Shown piece by piece: positions 25,300 through 34,518 of a stretch of DNA of 64,000 bases. Under the pieces are notes generated by a model that was given only the letters and a program-made list of their open reading frames with translations, was not told where the DNA came from and did not search any database. Position 1 is the first letter of the stretch; each line of letters starts with the position of its first letter. The stretch lies in contig JBDXCG010000003.1 in NCBI GenBank assembly GCA_039980455.1, positions 496,001 to 560,000 of the forward strand, given 5' to 3'. Source of the stretch: CALINF01 sp039980455 (lineage in GTDB: Bacteria > Pseudomonadota > Gammaproteobacteria > Pseudomonadales > Halieaceae). The translations under genes and the position numbers were made by a program.

Positions 25300-26869
25300 G
25301 GATTGTATCCAGCGCCTCGTCCAGTAAATCTGGATAGTCCAGAGTAAAGTGCAGCCCGCGACTTTCCTTGCGCTGCAGCGCGCACTGAATCATCAGCTCC
25401 GCTACCATCGCAAGATTGCGCAGCTCGAGTAGATCATTGCTGACCTTATAATTGCTGTAGTACTCCGCAATTTCTGCTTGCAGTAGTTGCGCGCGATGCT
25501 GCGCGCGCTGCAGTCGCTTGTTCGTTCGCACGATGCCAACGTAGTCCCACATGAATCTACGCAACTCATCCCAGTTATGAGAGATAACGACGTCTTCGTC
25601 AGAATCGGTTACCTGGCTCTCATCCCATACAGGCATTTCTGCGAGAGTCGGTGCATCAGCAAGTGTTGAATGGATATGATTTGCGGCTGATTCTGCGTAA
25701 ACAATGCACTCCAGCAAAGAATTACTGGCCATTCGATTGGCGCCATGCAAGCCGGTGGAGGATGATTCGCCGATGGCATACAGCCCTTTAACATCTGTAC
25801 GCCCGTGGGTATCTACAACAATTCCGCCGCAGGTATAGTGGGCGGCCGGTACAACAGGTATGGGTTCAGCCGCCATGTCGATACCCAACTGTGAGCAGCG
25901 TTCCATAATCGTGGGAAAGTGAGACTCCAGGAATTTTCTGGGTTTATGTGATATGTCCAGAAACACGCAATCGGCGCCCAACCGCTTCATCTCGTGGTCT
26001 ATAGCTCTCGCAACAATATCGCGAGGCGCCAACTCGCCGCGGTCATCGAAACGCTGCATGAACGCAGTGCCATCGGGAAGTAATAGTTTGCCTCCCTCGC
26101 CGCGAACAGCTTCGGTCACCAGAAAAGATTTGGCTTTAGGGTGGTACAAGCAGGTTGGATGAAACTGATTAAACTCAAGGTTGGCGACTCGGCACCCGGC
26201 GCGCCACGCCATGGCGATGCCGTCGCCGCTTGCCCCGTCCGGGTTGCTGGTATAAAGGTATGCTTTGCTTGCGCCACCAGTGGCGATTACAACTGCTCGG
26301 GCCTGAAACAGATCTACGCGTTCGCGCTTTTCATCGAGAATGTAAGCGCCGCTACAATGCCCATTGTGTACTACGAGATCCACCGCCACACGATGGGTAT
26401 ACAGTTCTATGTTGGAAGACTGCTGGGCGCGCTCTGTTAACACCTCGGAGATAGCTCTGCCGGTGCGATCGGCCGCATGTATGATGCGTCTATGGCTGTG
26501 GCCGCCCTCCATAGTGAGATGGAATTCACTTTGCTTTGGCTGTTCCGCGTCATTGCGCAGATCAAAATCAACACCCTGTTCCACAAGCCACTCCACGCAG
26601 CGCCGGCTGTTTTGAACCGTGAATTCGACTGCTTCGCGCCGACATAGTCCAGCACCGGCCCTGATTGTGTCCTCCACATGCGAGTCCACGGTATCCCGGT
26701 TATGCAGCACTGCCGCCATGCCACCCTGGGCCCAGTAAGTTGAGCCCTGATTGACATTGGCTTTGGTTAACACTGCCACCCGATAGTGACCGGGTAGGTG
26801 CAGCGCCAAGCTGAGACCTGCGGCCCCGCTGCCGATGATTAGCACGTCATGTTCGAAGCGTCGTGGCAT
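25274..26869 (-). CDS. nadB: L-aspartate oxidase
   Basis: About 531 residues. An N-terminal FAD-binding motif (DVLIIGSGAAGLSLAL) is followed by NQGSTYWAQGGMAAVL, the EGGHSHRRIIHAADRTG substrate block and AHYTCGGIVVDTHGRTDVKGLYAIGE, all NadB hallmarks. It oxidises L-aspartate to iminoaspartate in de novo NAD synthesis. I start at the ATG at 26869, which leaves eight residues before the FAD motif, much as in E. coli, and has AAGG upstream; the ATG at 26893 has no ribosome site. Confidence 0.96.
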   Translation of the reverse strand: MPRRFEHDVLIIGSGAAGLSLALHLPGHYRVAVLTKANVNQGSTYWAQGGMAAVLHNRDTVDSHVEDTIRAGAGLCRREAVEFTVQNSRRCVEWLVEQGVDFDLRNDAEQPKQSEFHLTMEGGHSHRRIIHAADRTGRAISEVLTERAQQSSNIELYTHRVAVDLVVHNGHCSGAYILDEKRERVDLFQARAVVIATGGASKAYLYTSNPDGASGDGIAMAWRAGCRVANLEFNQFHPTCLYHPKAKSFLVTEAVRGEGGKLLLPDGTAFMQRFDDRGELAPRDIVARAIDHEMKRLGADCVFLDISHKPRKFLESHFPTIMERCSQLGIDMAAEPIPVVPAAHYTCGGIVVDTHGRTDVKGLYAIGESSSTGLHGANRMASNSLLECIVYAESAANHIHSTLADAPTLAEMPVWDESQVTDSDEDVVISHNWDELRRFMWDYVGIVRTNKRLQRAQHRAQLLQAEIAEYYSNYKVSNDLLELRNLAMVAELMIQCALQRKESRGLHFTLDYPDLLDEALDTILTPENSPL

Positions 26870-27044
26870 AGTGGCAGACCTTGCCGCCTCCATAGTGGAA
26901 ATATATTATGCGGCTCAATGACTTAGGAGAGACTGTGCCAGCGAGACGTGAGTATAGACGACTCTGGCCGCTGGAAGGAAATACTGGGTTGAACAACTTT
27001 GTCGGCGTGAATTGGGGGGAGCACTGTGAATATTGACGATCTGC

Positions 27045-27071
27045 GAACTTTTGCTGCACTTCACTGTCTAT
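27045..27071 (+). promoter_or_regulatory. Candidate sigma-E (RpoE/AlgU) promoter of rpoE
   Basis: GAACTT at 27045-27050, 16 nt, then TCTAT at 27067-27071, close to the sigma-E/AlgU consensus GAACTT-N16/17-TCTGA. The start would be about 60 nt before the rpoE GTG, so rpoE would activate itself as in related species. A 6-bp inverted repeat (TCACTG...CAGTGA, 27061-27082) overlaps the -10. Confidence 0.65.
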
Positions 27072-27135
27072 TTTTGCAGTGAGTAAGGAAGCACCACCAG
27101 GGCAGTCATGTCATGGACTAGGGAGAGGTTAAGGC

Positions 27136-27720
27136 GTGACGGCTGAACTTACAGACAAACAACTGGTTGCCAAGGTGCAAAAGGGCGATTCTCGCGCTTT
27201 TGACCTATTGGTAATGAAGTATCAGCACAAGATTATGGGGCTGATTAGCCGCTATGTGCACGATGCCGACGAGGTGCAGGATGTCGCCCAGGAAGCGTTT
27301 ATCAAGGCCTACCGAGCGCTGCCACGATTTCGCGGCGACAGTGCCTTTTATACCTGGCTCTACCGAATTGCGATCAACACTGCCAAGAACCACCTCGTTT
27401 CTCGCTCTCGTCGGCCGCCGGGAAGTGACGTAGAGGTTGAGGATGCCGAGCACTATGAGGCGGGTGGTGCCTTGCGCGATATCGAAACGCCTGAATCGGC
27501 GCTGTTTGGAGCGGAGCTGAAGGTGGTGATCGAAGATGCGATAGCAGAATTGCCCGATGACCTGAGAGCCGCGGTAACTTTACGTGAATTTGATGGTCTT
27601 AGTTACGAAGACATTGCAGAGGTGATGGATTGTCCGGTAGGAACCGTGCGCTCGAGAATATTCCGCGCCCGTGAAGCCATTGATGCAAAAGTCCGGATTC
27701 AGCTCGAGGGAGAGCTGTGA
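27136..27720 (+). CDS. rpoE: Envelope-stress sigma factor RpoE (AlgU)
   Basis: A 194-residue ECF sigma factor. Region 2 shows LVMKYQHKIMGLISRYV and EVQDVAQEAFIKAYRALPRFRGDSAFYTWLYRIAINTAKN; region 4 has LREFDGLSYEDIAEVMDCPVGTVRSRIFRARE. These match RpoE/AlgU closely. It is followed by its anti-sigma system. The start is GTG with GGAGAGG/AAGG upstream. Controlled by RseA/RseB and probably by its own promoter at 27045-27071. Confidence 0.97.
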   Translation: MTAELTDKQLVAKVQKGDSRAFDLLVMKYQHKIMGLISRYVHDADEVQDVAQEAFIKAYRALPRFRGDSAFYTWLYRIAINTAKNHLVSRSRRPPGSDVEVEDAEHYEAGGALRDIETPESALFGAELKVVIEDAIAELPDDLRAAVTLREFDGLSYEDIAEVMDCPVGTVRSRIFRAREAIDAKVRIQLEGEL

Positions 27721-27799
27721 ATAGTGAAAACAACCGTCTGGCGATGCTGGTCGGATCAGATAGTCAAGAATCGTGCTCGGCACGAGGGATGAAATTAGT

Positions 27800-28393
27800 A
27801 TGAGTGAACAATTGCGCGAATCGCTATCGGCCCTGATGGATGATGAAGCCAATGAATTGGAAGTTGAACGTCTGTTGCGCGAAATGCCTGCAGCCGCTGA
27901 ACTGCGTCAGACATGGGTGCGTTATCACGTTGCTCGAGATGCATTGAAGGGCCAAAGAATTGAGCATAGCCAAATCGACCTGTCGGTGCAGGTTCGGGAA
28001 GCTATTGCGCAGGAAAAGCCGCCGCTGGCCTCAACAGCACAACGACTGTTGCGCCCCGTGGCAAGTTTTGCCGTCGCTGCGTCAGTCGCTGCTACGGTAG
28101 TTTTAGGTGGTCAGCAATTGAGTCAATTGGGTAATACCGGAGCCGACCAGGCAGGTAGTGCCATCGCAGGTATGGCCCCAGTGGGTATGGTTAATACGTT
28201 AGGTGCCACTCCGGTTCGTGCAAGTTATGGCAGCCAGGCAGTACCTGCGTTGCGTCCCGCCAATCATACGGCTTATCGCGAACTCGCTCGCTTGCGATTA
28301 AAGCAGTTTGGCCAGGCACACGCTGAGCAGGCAGCCTTGAATACGCCACAAGGATTGATTCCATTTGCCCGGGTTCCCACGATCAAGCAATAG
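27800..28393 (+). CDS. rseA: Anti-sigma-E factor RseA (MucA)
   Basis: About 197 residues. The N-terminal sigma-binding domain begins MSEQLRESLSALMDDEANELEVERLL, typical of RseA/MucA, followed by a W-x-x-Y-H block. One membrane helix lies near residues 82-105 (PVASFAVAASVAATVVLGG), and the rest is periplasmic, where DegS-type cleavage would release the sigma factor. I use the ATG at 27800 (GAGGGATG upstream) rather than a GTG at 27773 that adds nine unrelated residues. Confidence 0.93.
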   Translation: MSEQLRESLSALMDDEANELEVERLLREMPAAAELRQTWVRYHVARDALKGQRIEHSQIDLSVQVREAIAQEKPPLASTAQRLLRPVASFAVAASVAATVVLGGQQLSQLGNTGADQAGSAIAGMAPVGMVNTLGATPVRASYGSQAVPALRPANHTAYRELARLRLKQFGQAHAEQAALNTPQGLIPFARVPTIKQ

Positions 28394-28406
28394 AGTGCGA
28401 ATTACC

Positions 28407-29342
28407 ATGAAGACTCCACTCATCGCATTAGTTACCGGCTTGCTGTTTCTGCCAGCAGCTCATGCTCAAACCGACGTATGCGCAGATACTGATCCCAGAG
28501 CTATCGACTGGCTAAAGAAAATGTCCCGTAGCGCGCATGCCTCGGCGTATCACGGCGTTGTTAACTTTCAACGTGGCGACGAGCTTGAGGTAATGCAGGT
28601 CTCACATCTTGCAGATGACTCTGGAACGACAGAAACATTTACCCGCCTGACAGGGCAGGGCGCACAAGTGCTACGAGAACAGCATGCTGCGGAGTGCGTG
28701 CATCCTGGGCAACAGCTTTTGGAAATGGGTAATGATCTGGCCTCTGGTGAGTGCGGTATCGCCAGGCATTACCGGTTTGAGCTTGGACAGGGCGAACGGA
28801 TTGCCAATCGTGAGTCGGTACGTTTGAACGTGATGCCCCGTGATGTTTATCGCTATGGCTATATATTGCAGCTGGATCGAGAAACTGGCCTGCTACTACA
28901 GGCCACAACAATGGGTCGTGGCAATACCAGGCTGGAGCGTTTCGCCTATGCAGACCTGACCTATGGCCCAGCGCCGCAGCCGCGCGAGAATGTCAGTGTA
29001 GTGCACAAAGCAGAGCACCCATTACAAGACCTTCAGGCATTACCTGCTGTAACGTTTGGTTGGACAGTGACGTGGTTGCCGCCGGGCTTTACAGCGACAC
29101 AGCCGGTTTCGCCAAATAATGGCCAGCGGTCGTTTACAGACGGTCTTGCCGTATTTTCGGTTTTTATGGAGCCCTTGGATGTAGCTATGACACCGGGTGA
29201 GGGCGTTGTGCGTTGGGGCAGTACCACATCGTATACGCGCGGCATGCGCGCGGGTGAAGTGCCCGTGCTTGTTACCATCATTGGAGAAGTGCCCGTCAAT
29301 ACCGCTAGAATGGTGACCGACTCCATCAAACGAGCGAACTAA
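28407..29342 (+). CDS. rseB: Sigma-E regulatory protein RseB (MucB)
   Basis: About 311 residues with a signal peptide (MKTPLIALVTGLLFLPAAHA) and the MucB/RseB N-terminal domain (AHASAYHGVVNFQRGDELEVMQVSH), which has a LolA-like fold and senses mislocalised lipoproteins or LPS, then the smaller C-terminal domain (WLPPGFTATQ). It binds periplasmic RseA and shields it from cleavage. The start at 28407 gives the clean signal peptide; an earlier frame-open ATG at 28365 lies inside rseA. Its stop overlaps the rseC start by one base (TAATG). Confidence 0.94.
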   Translation: MKTPLIALVTGLLFLPAAHAQTDVCADTDPRAIDWLKKMSRSAHASAYHGVVNFQRGDELEVMQVSHLADDSGTTETFTRLTGQGAQVLREQHAAECVHPGQQLLEMGNDLASGECGIARHYRFELGQGERIANRESVRLNVMPRDVYRYGYILQLDRETGLLLQATTMGRGNTRLERFAYADLTYGPAPQPRENVSVVHKAEHPLQDLQALPAVTFGWTVTWLPPGFTATQPVSPNNGQRSFTDGLAVFSVFMEPLDVAMTPGEGVVRWGSTTSYTRGMRAGEVPVLVTIIGEVPVNTARMVTDSIKRAN

Positions 29343-29833
29343 TGCTGGTAGAAAGCGGGCGGGTTGTAGCTGTTGAAGAAGACGGCGTTTGGGTAGAAAC
29401 CCTGCGCAAGACAACCTGTGGGGCATGCTCTGCGCGCAAGGGGTGTGGGCACGGCCTGCTCAATGAAGTCAGCGCTGGCTCTAAAGGCTTGGTGAGAATA
29501 CTGGCTGGCGATGATCTAAATGCGTCTCAATGCCACATTGATGATCACGTAGAGTTTACGCTGCCAGAAGAAGTTATTCTGCGGGGTTCATTGGTGGTCT
29601 ACATAATGCCTTTGCTGATGATGCTGGGCGGTGCTGCGCTTTCAGCGTATCTGTCAATATCGTTCGTGTTCATCTCCGAGGATGTTCAGTCGTTGCTCGG
29701 CGCGATTGGTGGCTTTGTACTCGGTGTAGGTCTGGTTAGGCTCCACTCCCGTAACAACAGAGACAATGTTGCAATGCAGCCCACGCTACTACGACGCGTC
29801 GTCTCTCAAGCTGATCCCGTGGCGCTCGTTTGA
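29342..29833 (+). CDS. rseC: RseC/MucC family protein
   Basis: 163 residues with the N-terminal cysteine motif TTCGACSARKGCGHGLL (C-x2-C-x5-C) and two adjacent membrane segments (LVVYIMPLLMMLGGAALSAYLS and LGAIGGFVLGVGLVRLH). This is the RseC pattern; homologues contribute to reduction of SoxR and modulate sigma-E. Start coupled to rseB (TAATG). Confidence 0.92.
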   Translation: MLVESGRVVAVEEDGVWVETLRKTTCGACSARKGCGHGLLNEVSAGSKGLVRILAGDDLNASQCHIDDHVEFTLPEEVILRGSLVVYIMPLLMMLGGAALSAYLSISFVFISEDVQSLLGAIGGFVLGVGLVRLHSRNNRDNVAMQPTLLRRVVSQADPVALV

Positions 29834-29867
29834 CTCCAGGTTTTCTTAAAGTAGGTAAGGAATTTTT

Positions 29868-31280
29868 ATGACCACGTTGTATAGACCCTTTGTGCTGTTT
29901 TTCATGGGTTCATTGTTGTTGGCGTCAGCGGCTGCCAATGCTGCATCATTGCCTGACTTTCGCGAGATAGTAAAAAATAGCTCTCCAGCAGTGGTCAAAA
30001 TTGTCGTTGAGTACAATGCCCAGCGAGCACAACAGAGCCCCTACGAAAGCGAGGAAATTCCAGAGTATTTGCGCCGATTCTTCGAATTTCGCGGCGCGCC
30101 TCCACAGGGGCAAGGACAGCGGCAACGAATGTCGGTGGGCTCTGGGTTTATCATTTCTGACGATGGCTATGTTGTGACTAACAATCACGTCGTCGAGGAT
30201 GCGAAATCAGTGCTCGTCCGCTTAAGTGACCGGCGTGAACTCGAGGCAGAGGTTATTGGTACTGACCCACGCTCAGACCTGGCGTTGCTGAAAATTGAGG
30301 GTGACAATCTGCCGCAGCTGAACCTCAGTGATGATGACGAATTGGACGTCGGCGAGTGGGTACTGGCGATCGGTTCGCCATTCGGGCTGGACTACTCTGT
30401 TACTGCAGGGATTGTTAGTGCCAAGGGACGCAGCCTGCCGACAGAGCGCAATGAAAACTATGTGCCTTTCATTCAAACCGACGTTGCGATCAATCCAGGC
30501 AATTCGGGCGGTCCTCTCTTCAACCTCGATGGCGAGGTAGTGGGTGTTAATTCTCAGATATTCACGCGCAGCGGTGGATCAATCGGTTTGTCGTTTGCCA
30601 TTCCGGTCAGTGTCGTGCGTAACGTTGTCAGTCAGCTAAAGGACGAAGGCAAAGTGACCCGTGGCTGGCTGGGCGTTACGATTCAGGACGTCGATAAAAA
30701 TCTGGCAGAGTCATTTGGGCTGGATCGACCACAGGGTGCCCTGATCTCACAACTGGCAGCAGACGGCCCGGCCGAAAAGTCCGGGTTAAAACCTGGAGAT
30801 ATCATCATCACCTTCGATGGCAGTGATATACCCACATCGTCAGACTTGCCGCACGTCGTGGGTCTGCTAGCGCCGGGAAGCGAAGTGCCGGTTGTAGTGA
30901 TGCGAGACAAGAAGCGTCGAACTATTGACGTAGAAATTGGAGGCCTGGGCGCAGAGGACAGCTTCACGCTCACTGCTGGTCTGGAACAAGAGCAGCAGGG
31001 TGGGCGCCTTGGCGTGGTAGTAGAAACCGCCCCTCCCGAAGCGTTGGAGCGTTGGGGTATCAGTGGCGGAGTACTGGTGAGGGAGGTGGTACGCGGTTCG
31101 GCGGCCGCAGATGCTGGGCTTGCACCAGGCGATGTTATTACGCTGATCGGGTCTTCTCCGGTTAAGAACGTCAAGACATTTGAAAGCGCGGTAGAGAAGC
31201 TCTCCAGCGGTAGTTCGGTTCCGCTTCGACTTATCCGTAGAGGTAGCCCGATGTTTATTGGTCTCAAGCTCTCTGACTAG
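29868..31280 (+). CDS. mucD: Periplasmic serine protease MucD/DegP
   Basis: 470 residues with a signal peptide (FVLFFMGSLLLASAAANA), a trypsin-like domain with the triad His107 (TNNHVVEDA), Asp137 (RSDLALLKI) and Ser213 (NPGNSGGPL), then two PDZ domains. This is the DegP/HtrA layout; its place after rseC matches mucD of pseudomonads. It degrades misfolded envelope proteins and dampens sigma-E signalling. 34 bp from rseC, so in the same operon. Confidence 0.95.
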   Translation: MTTLYRPFVLFFMGSLLLASAAANAASLPDFREIVKNSSPAVVKIVVEYNAQRAQQSPYESEEIPEYLRRFFEFRGAPPQGQGQRQRMSVGSGFIISDDGYVVTNNHVVEDAKSVLVRLSDRRELEAEVIGTDPRSDLALLKIEGDNLPQLNLSDDDELDVGEWVLAIGSPFGLDYSVTAGIVSAKGRSLPTERNENYVPFIQTDVAINPGNSGGPLFNLDGEVVGVNSQIFTRSGGSIGLSFAIPVSVVRNVVSQLKDEGKVTRGWLGVTIQDVDKNLAESFGLDRPQGALISQLAADGPAEKSGLKPGDIIITFDGSDIPTSSDLPHVVGLLAPGSEVPVVVMRDKKRRTIDVEIGGLGAEDSFTLTAGLEQEQQGGRLGVVVETAPPEALERWGISGGVLVREVVRGSAAADAGLAPGDVITLIGSSPVKNVKTFESAVEKLSSGSSVPLRLIRRGSPMFIGLKLSD

Positions 31281-31284
31281 TGGA

Positions 31285-31410
31285 TTACAGGCGCAGTCTT
31301 TCTGGGTTTGTTAGAGAGTGCTGATGCCGATAGGTCGTAGCGATTGGACTGGCATTACGGTACAATCTCGCGGCTTTTTTAGGGCGGCGGAGAGCGCTGC
31401 GCGCCTGTAA
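31285..31410. repeat. Long-range inverted repeat flanking the mucD-lepA gap
   Basis: TTACAGGCGC (31285-31294) returns as its exact reverse complement GCGCCTGTAA (31401-31410), 106 bp apart. Allowing a 2-nt bulge the arms extend to 12 bp. The pair encloses most of the mucD-lepA intergenic region including a candidate -10. It could fold in the message, or be the ends of a decayed small element. Confidence 0.6.
31361..31366 (+). promoter_or_regulatory. Candidate -10 for lepA
   Basis: TACAAT (5 of 6 to consensus) in GGTACAATCTCGCGG, about 72 nt before the lepA GTG. No convincing -35 is found at 17 bp. Suggests lepA-lepB and the genes after them have a promoter of their own. Confidence 0.4.
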
Positions 31411-31437
31411 CCGTTTCCTTCTGTCGAGCCTGAATGC

Positions 31438-33234
31438 GTGAGTGATCTCCAACACATCCGAAACTTTTCCATTATTGCCCATATTGACCACGGCAAGTCG
31501 ACGCTGGCCGATCGTTTTATTCAACATTGTGGGGGGCTAAGTGCGCGCGAAATGGACGAACAAGTGCTCGATTCCATGGATATCGAGCGCGAACGTGGCA
31601 TAACGATCAAGGCCCAGAGTGTAACGCTTGATTACACCGCGCGTGACGGCCAGGTCTACCAGCTAAACTTTATTGATACCCCGGGCCACGTGGACTTTTC
31701 CTACGAGGTGTCGCGATCTCTGTCTGCCTGTGAGGGTGCACTTCTGGTGGTCGATGCCGGTCAGGGTGTTGAGGCGCAGTCGGTCGCCAACTGCTACACA
31801 GCGATTGAGCAGGGCCTGGAAGTGCTGCCAATTCTCAACAAAATGGACCTTCCTCAGGCCGACCCTGACAAGGTGAGGCTAGAGATCGAAGAAATTATTG
31901 GTATCGACGCTACTGATGCATGCCTGGTGAGCGCTAAGTCTGGCCTGGGTATCGAGGATGCGCTTGAGTATCTGGTTGAAGAAATACCTGCTCCCGAAGG
32001 GGATCGCGAAGCACCACTGCAGGCGCTGATTATTGACTCCTGGTTTGATAACTACCTGGGTGTAGTTTCTCTGGTGCGGGTGAAGCAAGGCGTTCTGAAC
32101 AAGCGCGACAAGTTTGTAATCAAGTCTCTCGGCAAAGTCCATCAAGTGGATAGCGTAGGCATTTTCACCCCAAAGCGGCAAGAGACAGGTTGCTTGCAGG
32201 CTGGTGAGGTGGGTTACGTGGTAGCGGGTATCAAAGACATCCACGGTGCTCCAGTAGGCGATACATTGGTGTCTGCCGGACATACGGATGTGCCGGCACT
32301 ACCCGGTTTTAAACGGATCAAACCACAGGTCTACGCAGGTATTTTTACTATCTCCTCAGATGATTATGAGGACTTTCGCGAGGCGCTGGCCAAGCTGACC
32401 CTCAACGATGCATCGCTGTTCTACGAGCCTGAAACTTCTGACGCTCTAGGTTTTGGATTTCGCTGTGGATTCCTGGGCATGTTGCACATGGAAATCATCC
32501 AGGAGCGGCTGGAGCGTGAGTACGATCTCGACCTGATCACGACCGCACCCACTGTTATTTATGAAGTGCTGAAGAAGAGTGGCGAGATAGTTCAAGTAGA
32601 TAACCCCAGCGCACTACCCGATATGGGCGATATCGACGAAATGCGTGAGCCCATCGCCCGCTGTAATATTTTGGTGCCGCAGGACTACCTGGGGAACGTA
32701 ATTTCTCTGTGTGTTGAAAAGCGCGGCACGCAGAAAGACATGCAGTTTCTCGGGGCCCAAGTGGCAGTAACGTATGATATTCCCATGGCAGAGGTCGTTT
32801 TAGATTTCTTTGATCGCCTGAAATCCGTGAGTCGTGGTTATGCGTCTCTGGACTATAGTTTCGAGCGCTTTGAAGCTGCGAGCCTTGCGCGACTCGATGT
32901 GTTGATTAATGGCGAGCGTGTAGACGCCCTTGCGATTATCGTGCACCGAGATCAGGTGCAGTATCGAGGTCGAGCGTTAACAGAGAAGATGAAGGAACTG
33001 ATCCCTCGGCAAATGTTTGATGTGGCCATTCAAGCTGCAGTGGGTGGTAAGGTAGTTGCCAGGCAAACGGTGAAGGCTTTGCGTAAAAATGTTACCGCCA
33101 AATGCTATGGTGGCGATGTTTCTCGCAAGCGCAAGCTGCTGGAAAAGCAAAAAGCAGGCAAAAAGCGCATGAAGCAGGTGGGTAGCGTTGAGATACCCCA
33201 ATCGGCCTTCCTTGCCGTGCTTAAAGTGGATTGA
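31438..33234 (+). CDS. lepA: Elongation factor 4 (LepA)
   Basis: A 598-residue translational GTPase. G1 is AHIDHGKST, then G3 DTPGHVDF and G4 NKMD, followed by the EF-G-like domains and the LepA-specific C-terminal domain (GERVDALAIIVHRDQVQYRGR, AKCYGGDVSRKRKLLEKQKAGKKRMK). It remodels stalled ribosomes and helps 30S biogenesis. The start is GTG. Full family length. Confidence 0.97.
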   Translation: MSDLQHIRNFSIIAHIDHGKSTLADRFIQHCGGLSAREMDEQVLDSMDIERERGITIKAQSVTLDYTARDGQVYQLNFIDTPGHVDFSYEVSRSLSACEGALLVVDAGQGVEAQSVANCYTAIEQGLEVLPILNKMDLPQADPDKVRLEIEEIIGIDATDACLVSAKSGLGIEDALEYLVEEIPAPEGDREAPLQALIIDSWFDNYLGVVSLVRVKQGVLNKRDKFVIKSLGKVHQVDSVGIFTPKRQETGCLQAGEVGYVVAGIKDIHGAPVGDTLVSAGHTDVPALPGFKRIKPQVYAGIFTISSDDYEDFREALAKLTLNDASLFYEPETSDALGFGFRCGFLGMLHMEIIQERLEREYDLDLITTAPTVIYEVLKKSGEIVQVDNPSALPDMGDIDEMREPIARCNILVPQDYLGNVISLCVEKRGTQKDMQFLGAQVAVTYDIPMAEVVLDFFDRLKSVSRGYASLDYSFERFEAASLARLDVLINGERVDALAIIVHRDQVQYRGRALTEKMKELIPRQMFDVAIQAAVGGKVVARQTVKALRKNVTAKCYGGDVSRKRKLLEKQKAGKKRMKQVGSVEIPQSAFLAVLKVD

Positions 33235-33249
33235 TAACGGGACTCGTGC

Positions 33250-34089
33250 ATGACAATTGATTTTCCACTCATTCTGGTGATCCTGGTTTTCGGTAGCGGT
33301 GTTATCTGGCTGATTGATGCGATGCTCTTTGCGCCTCGTAGGGCCGCCGTTATCTCACAATTGCAGGAACAACATCCCGGCTGGGAGAGCGAGGGGTCTA
33401 ACGCGGCGGCAAGCTTTCAGCAAAGCGTGCAGTCAAGTGCAAGCGAGCCTGTGGTGGTCGAGTATGCCAAATCGTTCTTCCCGGTGCTCTTTGTGGTATT
33501 TGTCTTGCGCTCATTTTTGGTAGAGCCGTTTCAGATCCCTTCATCCTCAATGGTCCCCACGTTGCAGGTGGGCGACTATATTCTGGTTAACAAATTCACA
33601 TATGGTATCCGGCTGCCAGTGGTGCGCACCAAGGTGCTGGATATTAATACGCCCGAGCGCGGCGATGTGATGGTGTTTTTCCCGCCACACTTGAATAACA
33701 CGTATTACATCAAGCGGGTGATTGGATTGCCAGGTGACACGGTGACCTATCGCGACAAGCAACTGACTGTGAATGGCGAGCGCCTTGCTCTTGATAAGCT
33801 CGGCGTGCTGCCAGAGGGCGATCGGCGCTTTTCGGTGGGATTGGAGTCTCTGGGTGAATCCAGTCACCTGACACAGGTAGACTTGATGCGGCCTGCCCGC
33901 GATTTTTCTGTGCAGGTAAAACCCGGGCACTATTTCATGATGGGAGACAACCGTGACAACAGTAGCGATAGCCGGGTTTGGGGTCAGGTGCCGGAAAAGG
34001 ATATAGTAGGGCAGGCTTTTGCCATCTGGATGCACTGGGACTCACTGTTTAGCATTCCGAGCTTTAGCAGGGTGGGTGGCATAGAATAA
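33250..34089 (+). CDS. lepB: Signal peptidase I
   Basis: 279 residues with an N-terminal membrane helix, a second near residue 80, then the catalytic site: Ser100 in PSSSMVPTL and Lys155 in TYYIKRVIGLPGD, and the GDNRDNSSDSRVWG box. It cleaves signal peptides on the periplasmic side. 15 bp after lepA, as in most gammaproteobacteria. Confidence 0.97.
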   Translation: MTIDFPLILVILVFGSGVIWLIDAMLFAPRRAAVISQLQEQHPGWESEGSNAAASFQQSVQSSASEPVVVEYAKSFFPVLFVVFVLRSFLVEPFQIPSSSMVPTLQVGDYILVNKFTYGIRLPVVRTKVLDINTPERGDVMVFFPPHLNNTYYIKRVIGLPGDTVTYRDKQLTVNGERLALDKLGVLPEGDRRFSVGLESLGESSHLTQVDLMRPARDFSVQVKPGHYFMMGDNRDNSSDSRVWGQVPEKDIVGQAFAIWMHWDSLFSIPSFSRVGGIE

Positions 34090-34125
34090 AGACAACAATA
34101 GTCAGTACGTCGGGGAGTACGAATA

Positions 34126-34512
34126 ATGAAAATGCGTCAGCAACAGGCAGGACTATCTATTCCGGGAATGTTGATCATCGCGATCATGGTGGGGTTCTTT
34201 GCCATGTGCGGACTAAAAATGGCACCGGGCTACTTTGAATACCTCTCAGTAAAAGAGATAGTGACCAAGACTGCCAGCCAGTTTAACCCGGAAGAAGACA
34301 ATATCGCCGATATTCGCCGAAAGCTGGCTAATCTACTCAACACCAATCAGGTTTATGGGATAAAACCCAAGGAAATAGAGGTCTTTCGCAAAGATGGAAA
34401 GACGTATATCGATGCCAATTACGAAATGCGTGTCACCATAGTTGGTCGAATAGATGCTGTAATGCGATTCGACGACTTGGAAGTAGAGGCGGGCCGAAGG
34501 GCCGGCAACTGA
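34126..34512 (+). CDS. DUF4845 family membrane-anchored protein
   Basis: 128 residues. A pseudopilin-like N-terminus (QQQAGLSIPGMLIIAIMVGFFAM) supplies one membrane helix; the rest is a small periplasmic domain ending in RIDAVMRFDDLEVEA. The DUF4845 family is regularly found between lepB and rnc. No function is known. GGGGAG lies before the ATG. Confidence 0.88.
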   Translation: MKMRQQQAGLSIPGMLIIAIMVGFFAMCGLKMAPGYFEYLSVKEIVTKTASQFNPEEDNIADIRRKLANLLNTNQVYGIKPKEIEVFRKDGKTYIDANYEMRVTIVGRIDAVMRFDDLEVEAGRRAGN

Positions 34513-34518
34513 TCTTTT

